Assembly (NCBI GenBank): GCA_900541135.1
Contig: UQIG01000027.1
Span: 1 to 29,935, forward strand
Length of the DNA stretch: 29,935 nucleotides
Direction: 5' to 3'
Source of the DNA: an uncultured Collinsella sp.
GTDB taxonomy: Bacteria; Actinomycetota; Coriobacteriia; Coriobacteriales; Coriobacteriaceae
The notes under the pieces were generated by a model. That model worked only from the letters and a program-made list of their open reading frames with translations. It had not been told where the DNA came from and did no database searches. Below are positions 1-7,519 of the stretch, piece after piece. Positions within the stretch are counted from its first letter, which is position 1; each line of letters starts with the position of its first letter. The position numbers and the translations under genes were made by a program.

Positions 1-24
1 CTCGGAGATGTGTATAAGAGACAG
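1..24. other. Nextera sequencing adapter at contig start
   Basis: Bases 6-24 are the Tn5 mosaic end (AGATGTGTATAAGAGACAG), and bases 1-5 (CTCGG) match the last bases of the Nextera read-2 adapter arm. The block is the exact reverse complement of 29888-29911. It is library-preparation sequence, not genome, so native sequence starts at about 25. Confidence 0.97.
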
Positions 25-1784
25 GTGGTGGGCTGCTCGGGCTTAGCGGGCTTCTCGGGGGTGCCGGGCTGCTCAGGAGTGCCAGGCTGCTCGGGAGTTC
101 CAGGCTGATCAGGGGTCACCGGGTCGGTGGCAAGAGCGTCCTTGGCATAGGTGATGGACACCTTGAGGCCGTTGGTCTCAGTGTTCAGATCGCTCGGAGT
201 GAAGGGCTCGTCAAAGTTTCCGGCCTTCTGATAGGCGCGCATCTCCTGGAGCAGGGCTTTGCACTTGACGTAGGTGTTCTCGGTGGCAGCCTTGCCGGCC
301 TTGTTGGCCAGAGCGGTGCGGCCCTCGGTGGTCGTTTCGGCCAGCATGGCGGTGTCGACTTCCTTGTTCTGCTCGATGAGCTCATTCTGCAGGGCGTCGA
401 GGTAGGCGCGGACGTTGGTGCCAAGGGTGTCGGGGTTCTCAAAGCAGAGCGAGCTGATGTCCATGAGAACGTAGTTGATGGAGTTCTCGGGTTCCTCGTT
501 GTACACGACGTCTTTCACGCTGCAGTGATCGAAGGAGACGGTCTGATCGCTGAAGTACGGGCTAACCTCAGTTATCAAAGCGGAGTACAGCGGGATGGCA
601 ACAGAGTACGCGGCGCGGGAGAGCATCTCCCACTGGATGGTAGCGACTTCTGGATCATACCCGCGACGAATCTGGAAAAGGTTGATTTCGGTGTTGCGCT
701 CGCTGCCGATGGCGTAGACGCCGTCAGTGTTGGCGTTAAGGCCTGGGACGTTTTCGCCGCGGTTGCCGAAGGCGCGAATCAGCTCAAAGGTGCTCCAGCC
801 AGACTTGCTAGGCTTGAAGAACAGGGGCTGGATTTCGCTGACCATAGCTCCCTTTTGGGCGGGCTTTTCATCCTTCTTAACGGTGATAATGTCGTAATCC
901 GTGCCTTCGGTCAGTGGACTAGCAAAATAATTGCGGCCTTGCACATAGCGGGACCACTGGTGAACGCCAGAATCGGCGAGGCTTTCGCCATACGTTTTGG
1001 CAACGTCGAACTTGCCGTCTGTGTACTTAGCGAAACCCTTTTCCTCGGGCATGGACTGGATGCCCTCAGAGTGGAGGCAGTTTTCGGTGTCATCGAGGTC
1101 GACATCGTAGTTGAGGCTGCCGATGTTGGGGTTGAGTGAGGCGACGTCGTCGGTCAGTTTCATGGCGATCCACTGATGGGCGGAAAGCGTGGCGAACAGC
1201 CAGGTCTCGTTGTTGTCGGCGATGATGATCTGGTCGTTGGTGCAGACGCCCTTTTCGTCGACCAAGCTGCCGATGAGTTCGACGCCCTCGCGAGCGGTTG
1301 CGCTCTCGCCCAAGATGATGCTGGCATAGCTATATTCGCCCAGACCCACTCCCTCATCGATGGGGTCTGCTGCTTCGGCATCCTCGTTATAGGAGGTGCT
1401 CAGCGTGGCAGAGCAGGACACGCCCTTCTCGTTGATTCCGGCTTCGGAGTAGGCGTCGGTGCGACCCAACCAGTTGGAGGGGTGGTCGCGTACATAGCTG
1501 TAGCGATAGGTAGGCTTATTCGAAGTGTATTCGAAAGCAGATTCAATCGAGCTGTACGTAAAGCCGGGTTCATGAGCGGGCTCGATGCCATAGTGCTTGA
1601 GGTAACGCGCTCCAAAGTCCTCGGCGCGGCCGTAGTACGTGTTGCCGTCGGCCGTAAGGTTTTTGCCCATGTACATCTGCGTGCAGGCGAGCGCAGATGT
1701 CGGCATGGACATGATGGTCGCAGCTCCAAAGGCGAGGCCTATGCCTAGCTTCTTGAGCGCGTTGACGGGGTGAGTTTTCCTCAT
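25..1784 (-). CDS. Secreted C69-family dipeptidase (PepD-like), C-terminus missing
   Basis: The frame stays open from ATG 1784 into the adapter, giving about 586 codons and no stop. A GGGAGGG ribosome site lies just upstream. Residues 1-33 form a signal peptide (K/R start, hydrophobic GIGLAFGAATIMS, then SALA). Cys34 follows directly, then TQMYMGKNLTADGNTYYGR and EDF. Family C69 peptidases are N-terminal nucleophile hydrolases whose catalytic Cys is exposed at the mature N-terminus, which fits Cys34 after signal cleavage. The middle (AGINEKGVSCSATLS, IIADNNETWLFA) also fits C69. Near the truncation is a Pro-rich stretch with three PEQPGT-like repeats (DQPGTPEQPGTPEQPGTPE), typical of a wall-spanning linker before a surface anchor. 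The anchor itself is lost. Role: extracellular dipeptide or peptide hydrolysis. The exact substrate is unknown. Confidence 0.85.
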
Positions 1785-1803
1785 TTTCCCTCCCAGCGTG
1801 CGA

Positions 1804-1827
1804 AAGCCCTCCGTTGCCAGAGGGCTT
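1804..1827 (-). promoter_or_regulatory. 8-bp hairpin in the leader of the C69 peptidase gene
   Basis: AAGCCCTC (1804-1811) and GAGGGCTT (1820-1827) are perfectly complementary around an 8-nt loop. In the transcript of the minus-strand peptidase gene this hairpin ends about 20 nt upstream of the start codon, just before the ribosome site. It has no long U tract. It may stabilise the mRNA or affect initiation. No known riboswitch class is recognised. Confidence 0.5.
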
Positions 1828-1929
1828 CAGCCAATAAAGACACCCCATTAGCGTAACGAACTGGAAACAATATTCATCTATGAAAGAAACTTACTCGATA
1901 AGCGTAATGAAATATGCGATGAGCGGTTA

Positions 1930-1958
1930 ATTATACTCAGTTTGTAGCTTTACTTTAA
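1930..1958 (-). promoter_or_regulatory. Putative promoter of the C69 peptidase gene
   Basis: On the minus strand there is a perfect -10 hexamer TATAAT (1930-1935), with a weak -35 candidate TTAAAG 17 bp upstream (1953-1958). It would give a leader of about 140 nt that includes the 1804-1827 hairpin. The rest of the 1785-2019 gap is AT-rich, and I see no gene in it. Confidence 0.4.
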
Positions 1959-2019
1959 TAAAGACGCCCTGTAATTACTGTAGCCGAATAAAGTAGCTGG
2001 GAATGCTCGAAATGAAAAT

Positions 2020-2054
2020 CCCCTGCTGTTTAGCAAATGCATAAACAGCAGGGG
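2020..2054 (-). terminator. Terminator of the lipid kinase / small membrane peptide unit
   Basis: A perfect 13-bp stem (CCCCTGCTGTTTA at 2020-2032 with TAAACAGCAGGGG at 2042-2054) is followed on the minus strand by ATTTTCATTT. Orientation and position fit rho-independent termination 37 bp after the 30-residue ORF. Confidence 0.8.
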
Positions 2055-2090
2055 AGACGATAATTGGATGAATATCATACCAATGTGGAA

Positions 2091-2183
2091 TTACTTCTTC
2101 CGGCGGTGGATCACGTTGATCGCATAGCCGACGAGCATGGCCAGAACAATGACGATAAAGCCAAGCAGGGGATTGTCGTTCAT
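2091..2183 (-). CDS. 30-residue single-pass membrane peptide
   Basis: ATG 2183 is preceded by a strong AGGAGG ribosome site with good spacing, and the frame ends at TAA 2091-2093. The product is MNDNPLLGFI, then VIVLAMLVGYAINVI, then HRRKK: one hydrophobic span of about 18 residues and a positively charged C-terminal end, so the C-terminus is probably cytoplasmic. It starts 9 bp after the stop of the lipid kinase gene, and a terminator lies 37 bp downstream, so the two genes form one transcription unit. I do not recognise a family. It may be a partner or modulator of the kinase or a small stress-type membrane peptide. That it is translated is inferred from the ribosome site and the tight context. 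Confidence 0.7.
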   Translation of the reverse strand: MNDNPLLGFIVIVLAMLVGYAINVIHRRKK

Positions 2184-2192
2184 GGGATCCTC

Positions 2193-3110
2193 CTATTTTC
2201 CGAGTGGGGAGAATTCGTCGACGATGAGGTCGAGGCATTGCGGAAGTGCGCGGGCACCAAAGACGCCCGAGTTGCTGGAGATGATCTCGCCATCGAACTG
2301 CATGTCCAGCGACGGGGTGCAGGTGATCTTGGCTTCCTTGGTCTGGATGATCTTGAACTGCGGGCGCCCGAGTACCTTACCGGCGGGGTCAAGCGCAGCG
2401 GTGATCACAGTAGGCAGCAGCTGCACGGTGCGCACGGGTTCGATGACCGCAATGTCGACCATGCCATCGTTCATGCGGCAATCGGGGAACAGGTTGATGT
2501 CGTTTTGAATGACCGAGGTGTTGCCGGCCATGCAGCAGATGCCATCGAGCTCCTCGACAATGCCGTCATGCTCAATCGTAAAGTGCGCCACCGTGGGGTT
2601 GGGTGTGGCGAGCGCCGACAGGAAATAGGCGATCTCGCCGATGTCGTTTTTGGTGGGGGCGGCCTTCATCATGATCTCGGCGTCGAAGCCCGAGCCGGCG
2701 ATGATGATAAAGCCGTGGCGCTTCTCGTTGCCGTTCTCGTCGAGCCAAAAGAGCTCGCCCATGTCCACTTTGACCGTGCGACCGGCGCGGCAAGCCTTGG
2801 CAAGCGCCGCTGCCTCGGGGGCATTACCGATGTTGTTAAAGAACAGGCAGGCCGTGCCGGAGGGGAAGACGAGCGTGGGGACACCGCACCCGCGCATTTG
2901 GTCGAGCACGTTGGAGACGGTGCCGTCGCCGCCCGAAACGACCACGCGATCAAACTCGCGCACGTCTGCCACGGCGTCCTCGGGTTCCATGCCATCGCCG
3001 ATAAAGCGCATCACGACCTCGTCGCCGCCCTGCGCGAGGGCGTGCGTGAACGCGTAGATTTCATCTGAGCTGGGGCCCGATGCCGGGTTGTGGATGATAA
3101 GGCAGCGCAT
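2193..3110 (-). CDS. Diacylglycerol kinase-family (DagK/YegS-like) lipid kinase
   Basis: 305 residues, the usual size for the LCB5/YegS fold. The N-terminus MRCLIIHNPASG is the typical opening strand with the NPxSG nucleotide-binding turn. VVVSGGDGTVSNVL is the catalytic GGDGT loop, and LDMQFDGE near the C-terminus matches the conserved DGE of the second domain. These enzymes phosphorylate diacylglycerol or related lipids with ATP at the membrane face and feed phosphatidic acid back into phospholipid synthesis. The loop that usually reads GTxND or GTANL reads PSGTACLFFNN here, with Cys at the usual Asn position, so the lipid substrate may differ. It is the first gene of a two-gene unit with the 30-residue membrane peptide and is divergent from rnd. 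Confidence 0.87.
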   Translation of the reverse strand: MRCLIIHNPASGPSSDEIYAFTHALAQGGDEVVMRFIGDGMEPEDAVADVREFDRVVVSGGDGTVSNVLDQMRGCGVPTLVFPSGTACLFFNNIGNAPEAAALAKACRAGRTVKVDMGELFWLDENGNEKRHGFIIIAGSGFDAEIMMKAAPTKNDIGEIAYFLSALATPNPTVAHFTIEHDGIVEELDGICCMAGNTSVIQNDINLFPDCRMNDGMVDIAVIEPVRTVQLLPTVITAALDPAGKVLGRPQFKIIQTKEAKITCTPSLDMQFDGEIISSNSGVFGARALPQCLDLIVDEFSPLGK

Positions 3111-3138
3111 ACTTACGTTCCCGTTCTGTGACTAACCG

Positions 3139-3146
3139 AGTATAGT
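3139..3146. promoter_or_regulatory. Overlapping divergent -10 hexamers between lipid kinase and rnd
   Basis: TATAGT (3141-3146, plus strand) overlaps TATACT read on the minus strand (3139-3144). Each would give a short leader, about 60 nt to the rnd ATG and about 20 nt to the kinase ATG. No good -35 box is visible in either direction. Confidence 0.35.
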
Positions 3147-3208
3147 TGTAAGGCAATGCCGATATCCTACCCGTGTTTTTCGGGCCTAACCTTATTCGAT
3201 GGGTTGAT

Positions 3209-4342
3209 ATGTACATTTCCACACATCAGGCTCTGCTCGACTTTTGCCAGCGCGCTCGCGAGTTCGACGCGATTGCCGTCGATACCGAGTTTTTGCGCGA
3301 GCGCACGTTCCATCCGCGTCTGTGCCTGGTTCAGATTGCCACCCCTGCCGAGAGTGTCGCGGTCGATCCTCTGGTGATCGACGACCTGTCGCCGCTGGCC
3401 GAGCTTATGGCCGACGAGAGCGTAACCAAGGTCTTCCACGCCTGCTCGCAGGATATGGAGGTCATGCTCCACACCGTGGGCGTGCTGCCGCGCCCCATTT
3501 TTGACACGCAGGTGGCCGCCGCCTTTTTGGGCGAGCGCCAGCAGATTTCCTACGGCGCGCTCGTGCAGACGTTTTGCGGCGTCTCATTGCCCAAGACCGA
3601 GTCGCTGACCGACTGGTCGCGCCGCCCGCTGACTGATAAGCAGGTCGAGTACGCGATCGATGACGTCAAGTACCTGATTGTCGCCTATACCGAGATGATG
3701 AGTCGCCTGCGCGAGCTGGGCCGGGTGGACTGGGTGCTCGACGAGTTGCGTCCGCTGGCCGACGAGTCGCACTACCGCGCCGACCGCCATGAGGCATTCC
3801 GCAAGGTCAAGCGCATCAACTCGTGTAGCCGCCATCAGCTGGGTATCGCGCGCGAGCTTGCCGCTTGGCGCGAGGACCGCGCCGAGCGCCGCAACATCCC
3901 GCGCAAGTGGGTCATGTCCGACGATACGCTGCTGGCCCTGGTTAAACGTAATCCCGTTCGTGTTGAGGAGTTCCGCAGCATTCGCGGTACCGACCAGCTG
4001 GGGGAGCGCGACGTGGACGGCGCGCTCATGGCCATTAAGCGCGGTGCGAGCTGCCCACACGATCGCCTGCCGCTCATGGTGCGCGGGCACCGTCAGATTT
4101 CGCCGGAGTTGGAGAGCGTGACGGACCTGATGTATGCGCTCATTCGCCTGGTTGCCGAGCGCTCGGGCGTGGCGACTTCGGTCATTGCCTCGCGCGATGA
4201 CCTGGCCGACTATATTGAGCATCCCGAGCAGAGCCCCTTGCGCGAAGGCTGGCGCTTTGAGCTTGTGGGCTCGCGCCTGGACGATCTGCTTTCCGGCAAT
4301 ATGGGGTTGACGGTGAAGGACGGAAAAATCGAATTGCTGTAA
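3209..4342 (+). CDS. rnd: Ribonuclease D
   Basis: 377 residues from ATG 3209 (MYISTHQALLDF). An in-frame GTG at 3173 would add 12 residues that do not resemble the family start, and neither start has a strong ribosome site. The DEDDy exonuclease residues are present: D25 and E27 in DTEF, D82 in SQDMEV, and Y148 with D152 in YAIDD. A C-terminal HRDC-type helical region follows (from about residue 200, with INSCSRHQLGIARELAAWRE and RKWVMSDDTLLAL). RNase D trims tRNA and other small RNA 3' ends in the cytoplasm. It is a single gene divergent from the lipid kinase, followed 64 bp later by a zinc peptidase gene. Confidence 0.92.
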   Translation: MYISTHQALLDFCQRAREFDAIAVDTEFLRERTFHPRLCLVQIATPAESVAVDPLVIDDLSPLAELMADESVTKVFHACSQDMEVMLHTVGVLPRPIFDTQVAAAFLGERQQISYGALVQTFCGVSLPKTESLTDWSRRPLTDKQVEYAIDDVKYLIVAYTEMMSRLRELGRVDWVLDELRPLADESHYRADRHEAFRKVKRINSCSRHQLGIARELAAWREDRAERRNIPRKWVMSDDTLLALVKRNPVRVEEFRSIRGTDQLGERDVDGALMAIKRGASCPHDRLPLMVRGHRQISPELESVTDLMYALIRLVAERSGVATSVIASRDDLADYIEHPEQSPLREGWRFELVGSRLDDLLSGNMGLTVKDGKIELL

Positions 4343-4406
4343 GGAAGCCTAGCCGCTTGAGTGGGTAGAATGCCTCCAACGTGTAATTCGATTCGGAGGA
4401 ATTCGC

Positions 4407-5111
4407 ATGCCTTATTACTATGGTTACGGCTTTGGCATCGACCCGCTGTACCTGCTGGTTGTTCTTGTTTGTACAGTGCTTGGCCTTGCTGCGCAGAGCT
4501 ATATCAATTCGACGTACAAGACCTGGTCCAAGGTTCGCTCGGACGGCGATACGGGCGCCACGGTTGCTCGCCGCATGCTTGACGCCAACGGTTGCAATGC
4601 CGTGGGTATCAAGGGTGTCGCCGGTGAGCTCACCGACCATTACAACCCGCAGGATAACAACCTGTATCTGTCGGATGCCAACCGTTCGGGCGGTTCGGTC
4701 GCAAGTGTTGCCGTCGCCTGCCACGAGGCGGGCCATGCCGCCCAGCGTCAAAGCGGCTATGCCATGATGAAAGTACGTACCGCCCTCGTGCCGGTCGTCA
4801 ACTTTACCCAGAACACCTGGACCATCGTGTTGCTCTTGGGCCTGTTTATGAACATTGCCGGGCTCACATCCCTCGCGTTGATCTTCTTCTCGTTTAGTGT
4901 ACTGTTCCAACTCGTTACGCTGCCTGTCGAGATTGACGCCAGCCGACGCGCCGTGGCGTACATCGAGCAGTCGGGTATGAGTTCCAAGCAGGTCAACGGT
5001 GCCAAGAAGGTACTGACGGCCGCCGCGCTTACCTATGTTGCCGCTGCGCTCACCTCGATTATTCAGCTGCTCTATCTTATGGCTCGCTACAACAGAAACT
5101 CCAACCGATAA
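4407..5111 (+). CDS. YugP-like membrane zinc metallopeptidase
   Basis: 234 residues from ATG 4407 behind a GGAGGAATTCGC ribosome site. An N-terminal membrane helix (about residues 13-31) is followed by a soluble catalytic stretch with HEAGH at 106-110 (His106, Glu107, His110), the HExxH zinc site. Two or three more membrane helices follow (around 130-165 and near the C-terminus). LPVEIDASRRA, after the third span, is the conserved segment that carries further acidic residues of the family. The arrangement matches the YugP / zinc peptidase 2 family. These are integral membrane peptidases with few known substrates; a role in membrane-protein quality control is inference. A strong hairpin follows the stop. 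Confidence 0.85.
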   Translation: MPYYYGYGFGIDPLYLLVVLVCTVLGLAAQSYINSTYKTWSKVRSDGDTGATVARRMLDANGCNAVGIKGVAGELTDHYNPQDNNLYLSDANRSGGSVASVAVACHEAGHAAQRQSGYAMMKVRTALVPVVNFTQNTWTIVLLLGLFMNIAGLTSLALIFFSFSVLFQLVTLPVEIDASRRAVAYIEQSGMSSKQVNGAKKVLTAAALTYVAAALTSIIQLLYLMARYNRNSNR

Positions 5112-5127
5112 CAAATTGGGTCGCTGG

Positions 5128-5157
5128 GCGCCGCGGGGATTCGTGTCCCCGCGGCGC
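5128..5157 (+). terminator. Hairpin after the zinc peptidase gene
   Basis: A perfect 12-bp GC-rich stem (GCGCCGCGGGGA at 5128-5139, TCCCCGCGGCGC at 5146-5157) surrounds a 6-nt loop. No U tract follows, so it may be a weak or factor-assisted terminator, or a 3'-end stabiliser. Confidence 0.55.
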
Positions 5158-5226
5158 TGTACTATGTGTTGGACTTAAATTTGCGCAGGGCCGAAGCCCT
5201 TGTGCACGATGACGAAAGGAGGCTGC

Positions 5227-6678
5227 GTGGCAGGCTGGAATCTGACCGGCAATACCGTTTCCGCCGAGTTTGACGGTTCGGACGAGCGGGAGCGCAAGGA
5301 GCTCAGCGTGAGCCAGGCGGTAGAAATCGCCGCCGGTGCGCTCGATGCCATTCCGCAGCTGAGTGTCCTGGGCGAGGTCACGGGTTTCCGTGGTCCCAAC
5401 GCCCGAAGCGGCCACTGCTACTTCCAGATTAAAGACGACTCGGCCGCCGTCGACTGCATCATCTGGAAGGGCGCCTATCTCAAGCGTACCTTCGATCTGC
5501 GTGACGGCATGCAGGTGAGCTTTAAGGGCAGCTTCAACCTCTATAAGCCCACGGGTCGTATGAGCTTTGTCGCTCGCTCGTTTTCGCTGGCGGGGGAGGG
5601 TCTGCTGCGTCAACAAGTGGCGCAACTGGCCGAAAAGCTACGCCGTGAGGGTCTGATGGACGAAGCGCGCAAGCGCCGCATACCGGTGTTCTGCTCGCGC
5701 GTGGCGGTCGTCACCTCGCTTTCGGGTGCCGTAATCGATGACGTCAAGCGCACGCTGCGCCGTCGCAACCCGCTTGTCGAGCTTGTTTGCGTGGGGGCTA
5801 AAGTTCAAGGCGAGGGTGCGCCGTCAGAGCTCATTGAAGGCCTGCGCCGCGCCGCTGCCATTACGCCGGCGCCCGATTGCATCTTGCTGGTGCGCGGCGG
5901 CGGCTCCTTTGAGGACCTCATGACCTTTAATGACGAGGAGCTTGCCCGCGCGGTGGCGGCTTGCCCCGTGCCCGTGGTGACCGGCATTGGCCATGAGCCC
6001 GATACCTCGATTTGCGACATGGTGAGCGACCGTCGCGCCTCCACGCCTACGGCGGCGGCCGAATCGGTGGCGCCGGCTATGACGGAGTTGGCCGATGTGC
6101 TCGAGGCGCGCTATCAGCGTCTGGGTGCCGCGATGGCATCGATGATTGGGTCGGCCCAGGTCGACCTGGAGATGCTCGATCAGCGCGGTCGCCGTGCCTG
6201 GGATACCTATACGGCTCGCTTGGGCGATGCGCTCGATGCGGCTGCGTGCCGCCCGTGCCTCAACGACCCAACGTTTATGGTTGAGCGTCGCGAGTCTGAG
6301 CTTGCCCTGACGGCCGATCGTTTGTCCGGCGCCATAACGCGTTCGGTTGGGGCATTCCGCTCCAACTTTGAGCGTCTACCCGAGCGCTTGATCGCAAGCA
6401 CCTCAGGACTCGATGGCAAGCGCCATGCGCTCACGCTCGCAAGCTCCCGCCTGGAGCATCAGGGGCGCACGATGCTCAGCAAGCCAGCGTCCGACCTGGG
6501 CCGTGCGGCGGCTTCGCTCGATGCCCTGTCGCCGCTCAAGGTGCTTGCCCGCGGCTATTCCATCGCGTACAGCGTTGACGGCGTGGCTACAAGTGCCAAG
6601 ACCTTTAAGCCGGGCGACGCCATTCGCGTGCGCATGGCAGACGGCAACGTGGCAGCAACGGTCAATACGGTCGAATAG
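5227..6678 (+). CDS. xseA: Exodeoxyribonuclease VII large subunit
   Basis: Start chosen at GTG 5227, because AAAGGAGG lies 4 bp upstream; the longer frame from 5200 would place this ribosome site inside the gene. 483 residues. An N-terminal OB fold (about 25-125: LSVSQAVEIAAGALDAIPQL, then GEVTGFRGPNARSGHCYFQI, then DCIIWKGA) is followed by the catalytic domain with RIPVFCSRVAVVTS, DCILLVRGGGSFEDLMTFND and VVTGIGHEPDTSICDMVSD. The C-terminal part is helical, ending in the usual LARGYSIAY segment. With XseB it makes the metal-independent nuclease that degrades single-stranded DNA from both ends. xseB follows 42 bp downstream. Confidence 0.95.
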   Translation: MAGWNLTGNTVSAEFDGSDERERKELSVSQAVEIAAGALDAIPQLSVLGEVTGFRGPNARSGHCYFQIKDDSAAVDCIIWKGAYLKRTFDLRDGMQVSFKGSFNLYKPTGRMSFVARSFSLAGEGLLRQQVAQLAEKLRREGLMDEARKRRIPVFCSRVAVVTSLSGAVIDDVKRTLRRRNPLVELVCVGAKVQGEGAPSELIEGLRRAAAITPAPDCILLVRGGGSFEDLMTFNDEELARAVAACPVPVVTGIGHEPDTSICDMVSDRRASTPTAAAESVAPAMTELADVLEARYQRLGAAMASMIGSAQVDLEMLDQRGRRAWDTYTARLGDALDAAACRPCLNDPTFMVERRESELALTADRLSGAITRSVGAFRSNFERLPERLIASTSGLDGKRHALTLASSRLEHQGRTMLSKPASDLGRAAASLDALSPLKVLARGYSIAYSVDGVATSAKTFKPGDAIRVRMADGNVAATVNTVE

Positions 6679-6720
6679 ACCGCGTTTTACAGTGATAAAC
6701 CTTTGGGAAAGGAAACAGCT

Positions 6721-6987
6721 ATGGCAGAGAAGACCCCGGTCGAGCAGCTTACGTACAAGCAGGCTTCGCAGGAGTTGGAGCTCATCATTCGCAGCTTGGA
6801 GTCGGGCGATATGGAGCTCGAGGAATCGCTCGAGAGCTATACCCGCGGCGTCGAGCTCCTCAAGAGCCTGCGCACCCGCCTGTCCGATGCCGAGCAGAAG
6901 GTCTCGGTGCTTCTTAAGGACGTTGACGGCAACGACGTGCTCGCCGACGGCGAAGCCGCCAACACGGACGACAACCTCTCGTTCTAA
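6721..6987 (+). CDS. xseB: Exodeoxyribonuclease VII small subunit
   Basis: 88 residues from ATG 6721, with AAAGGA about 7 bp upstream. The protein has the XseB helical-hairpin signature: LTYKQASQELELIIRSLESG, then MELEESLESYTRGVELLKS, followed by an acidic tail. Several small subunits bind the coiled C-terminal part of XseA. Gene order xseA-xseB with a short gap supports a shared transcript. The HIT gene follows 49 bp later and may be on the same mRNA. Confidence 0.95.
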   Translation: MAEKTPVEQLTYKQASQELELIIRSLESGDMELEESLESYTRGVELLKSLRTRLSDAEQKVSVLLKDVDGNDVLADGEAANTDDNLSF

Positions 6988-7036
6988 CCATCCCGACCAA
7001 ATATAATTGCCTTGGTCTGTGAGAAAGGAACCAACC

Positions 7037-7372
7037 ATGTGCGATTGCATCTTCTGCAAAATTGCCAACCACGAGATCCCTTCGACCGTTGTCTATGAGG
7101 ACGATCAGGTCATCGCCTTCGACGACCTCAACCCCCAGGCGCCGGTCCACACGCTCGTAATCCCCAAGAAGCACTACAGCGACATCGCCGACAACGTGCC
7201 TGCCGAGACCATGGGCGCCATGGCCCACGCCATCCAGGAGGTCGCTAAGGCCAAGGGCCTGGAGGACGGTTTCCGCGTCATCTCCAACAAGGGCGTCAAT
7301 GCCGGCCAGACCGTCATGCACTTCCACATGCACGTCCTCGGCGGCAAAAACCTGGGCGAGAACCTCATCTGA
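7037..7372 (+). CDS. HIT-family nucleotide hydrolase
   Basis: 111 residues from ATG 7037, with AAAGGA upstream. The start CDCIFCKIANHEIPS is typical of HinT-like proteins and carries Cys2, Cys4 and Cys7 of a probable zinc site. The histidine triad is HFHMH at 95-99, with His97 and His99 as the triad core. HIT proteins of this type hydrolyse AMP-lysine and related adenosine phosphoramidates in the cytoplasm; the in vivo substrate is unknown. It is probably the last gene of the xseAB unit, because a strong terminator follows at 7433-7466. Confidence 0.93.
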   Translation: MCDCIFCKIANHEIPSTVVYEDDQVIAFDDLNPQAPVHTLVIPKKHYSDIADNVPAETMGAMAHAIQEVAKAKGLEDGFRVISNKGVNAGQTVMHFHMHVLGGKNLGENLI

Positions 7373-7432
7373 GGGCGCTTTTTCCTTGCAATGAAACGGA
7401 AGCTCAAGCACCGATAACTTATATATCAACGC

Positions 7433-7470
7433 AATAAACCCGAGCGCGAGGGCGTTTGGGTTTATTATTG
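7433..7470 (+). terminator. Rho-independent terminator after the HIT gene
   Basis: AATAAACCC (7433-7441) pairs with GGGTTTATT (7458-7466), and the stem continues inward through GAGCGC and GGCGTTT to a 4-nt loop (16 bp in total). A short T-rich tail follows. Confidence 0.85.
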
Positions 7471-7519
7471 AAACGTATGTAACCTGGCGGCGCCACACCG
7501 CCTATTAGTAGGGAGACAC

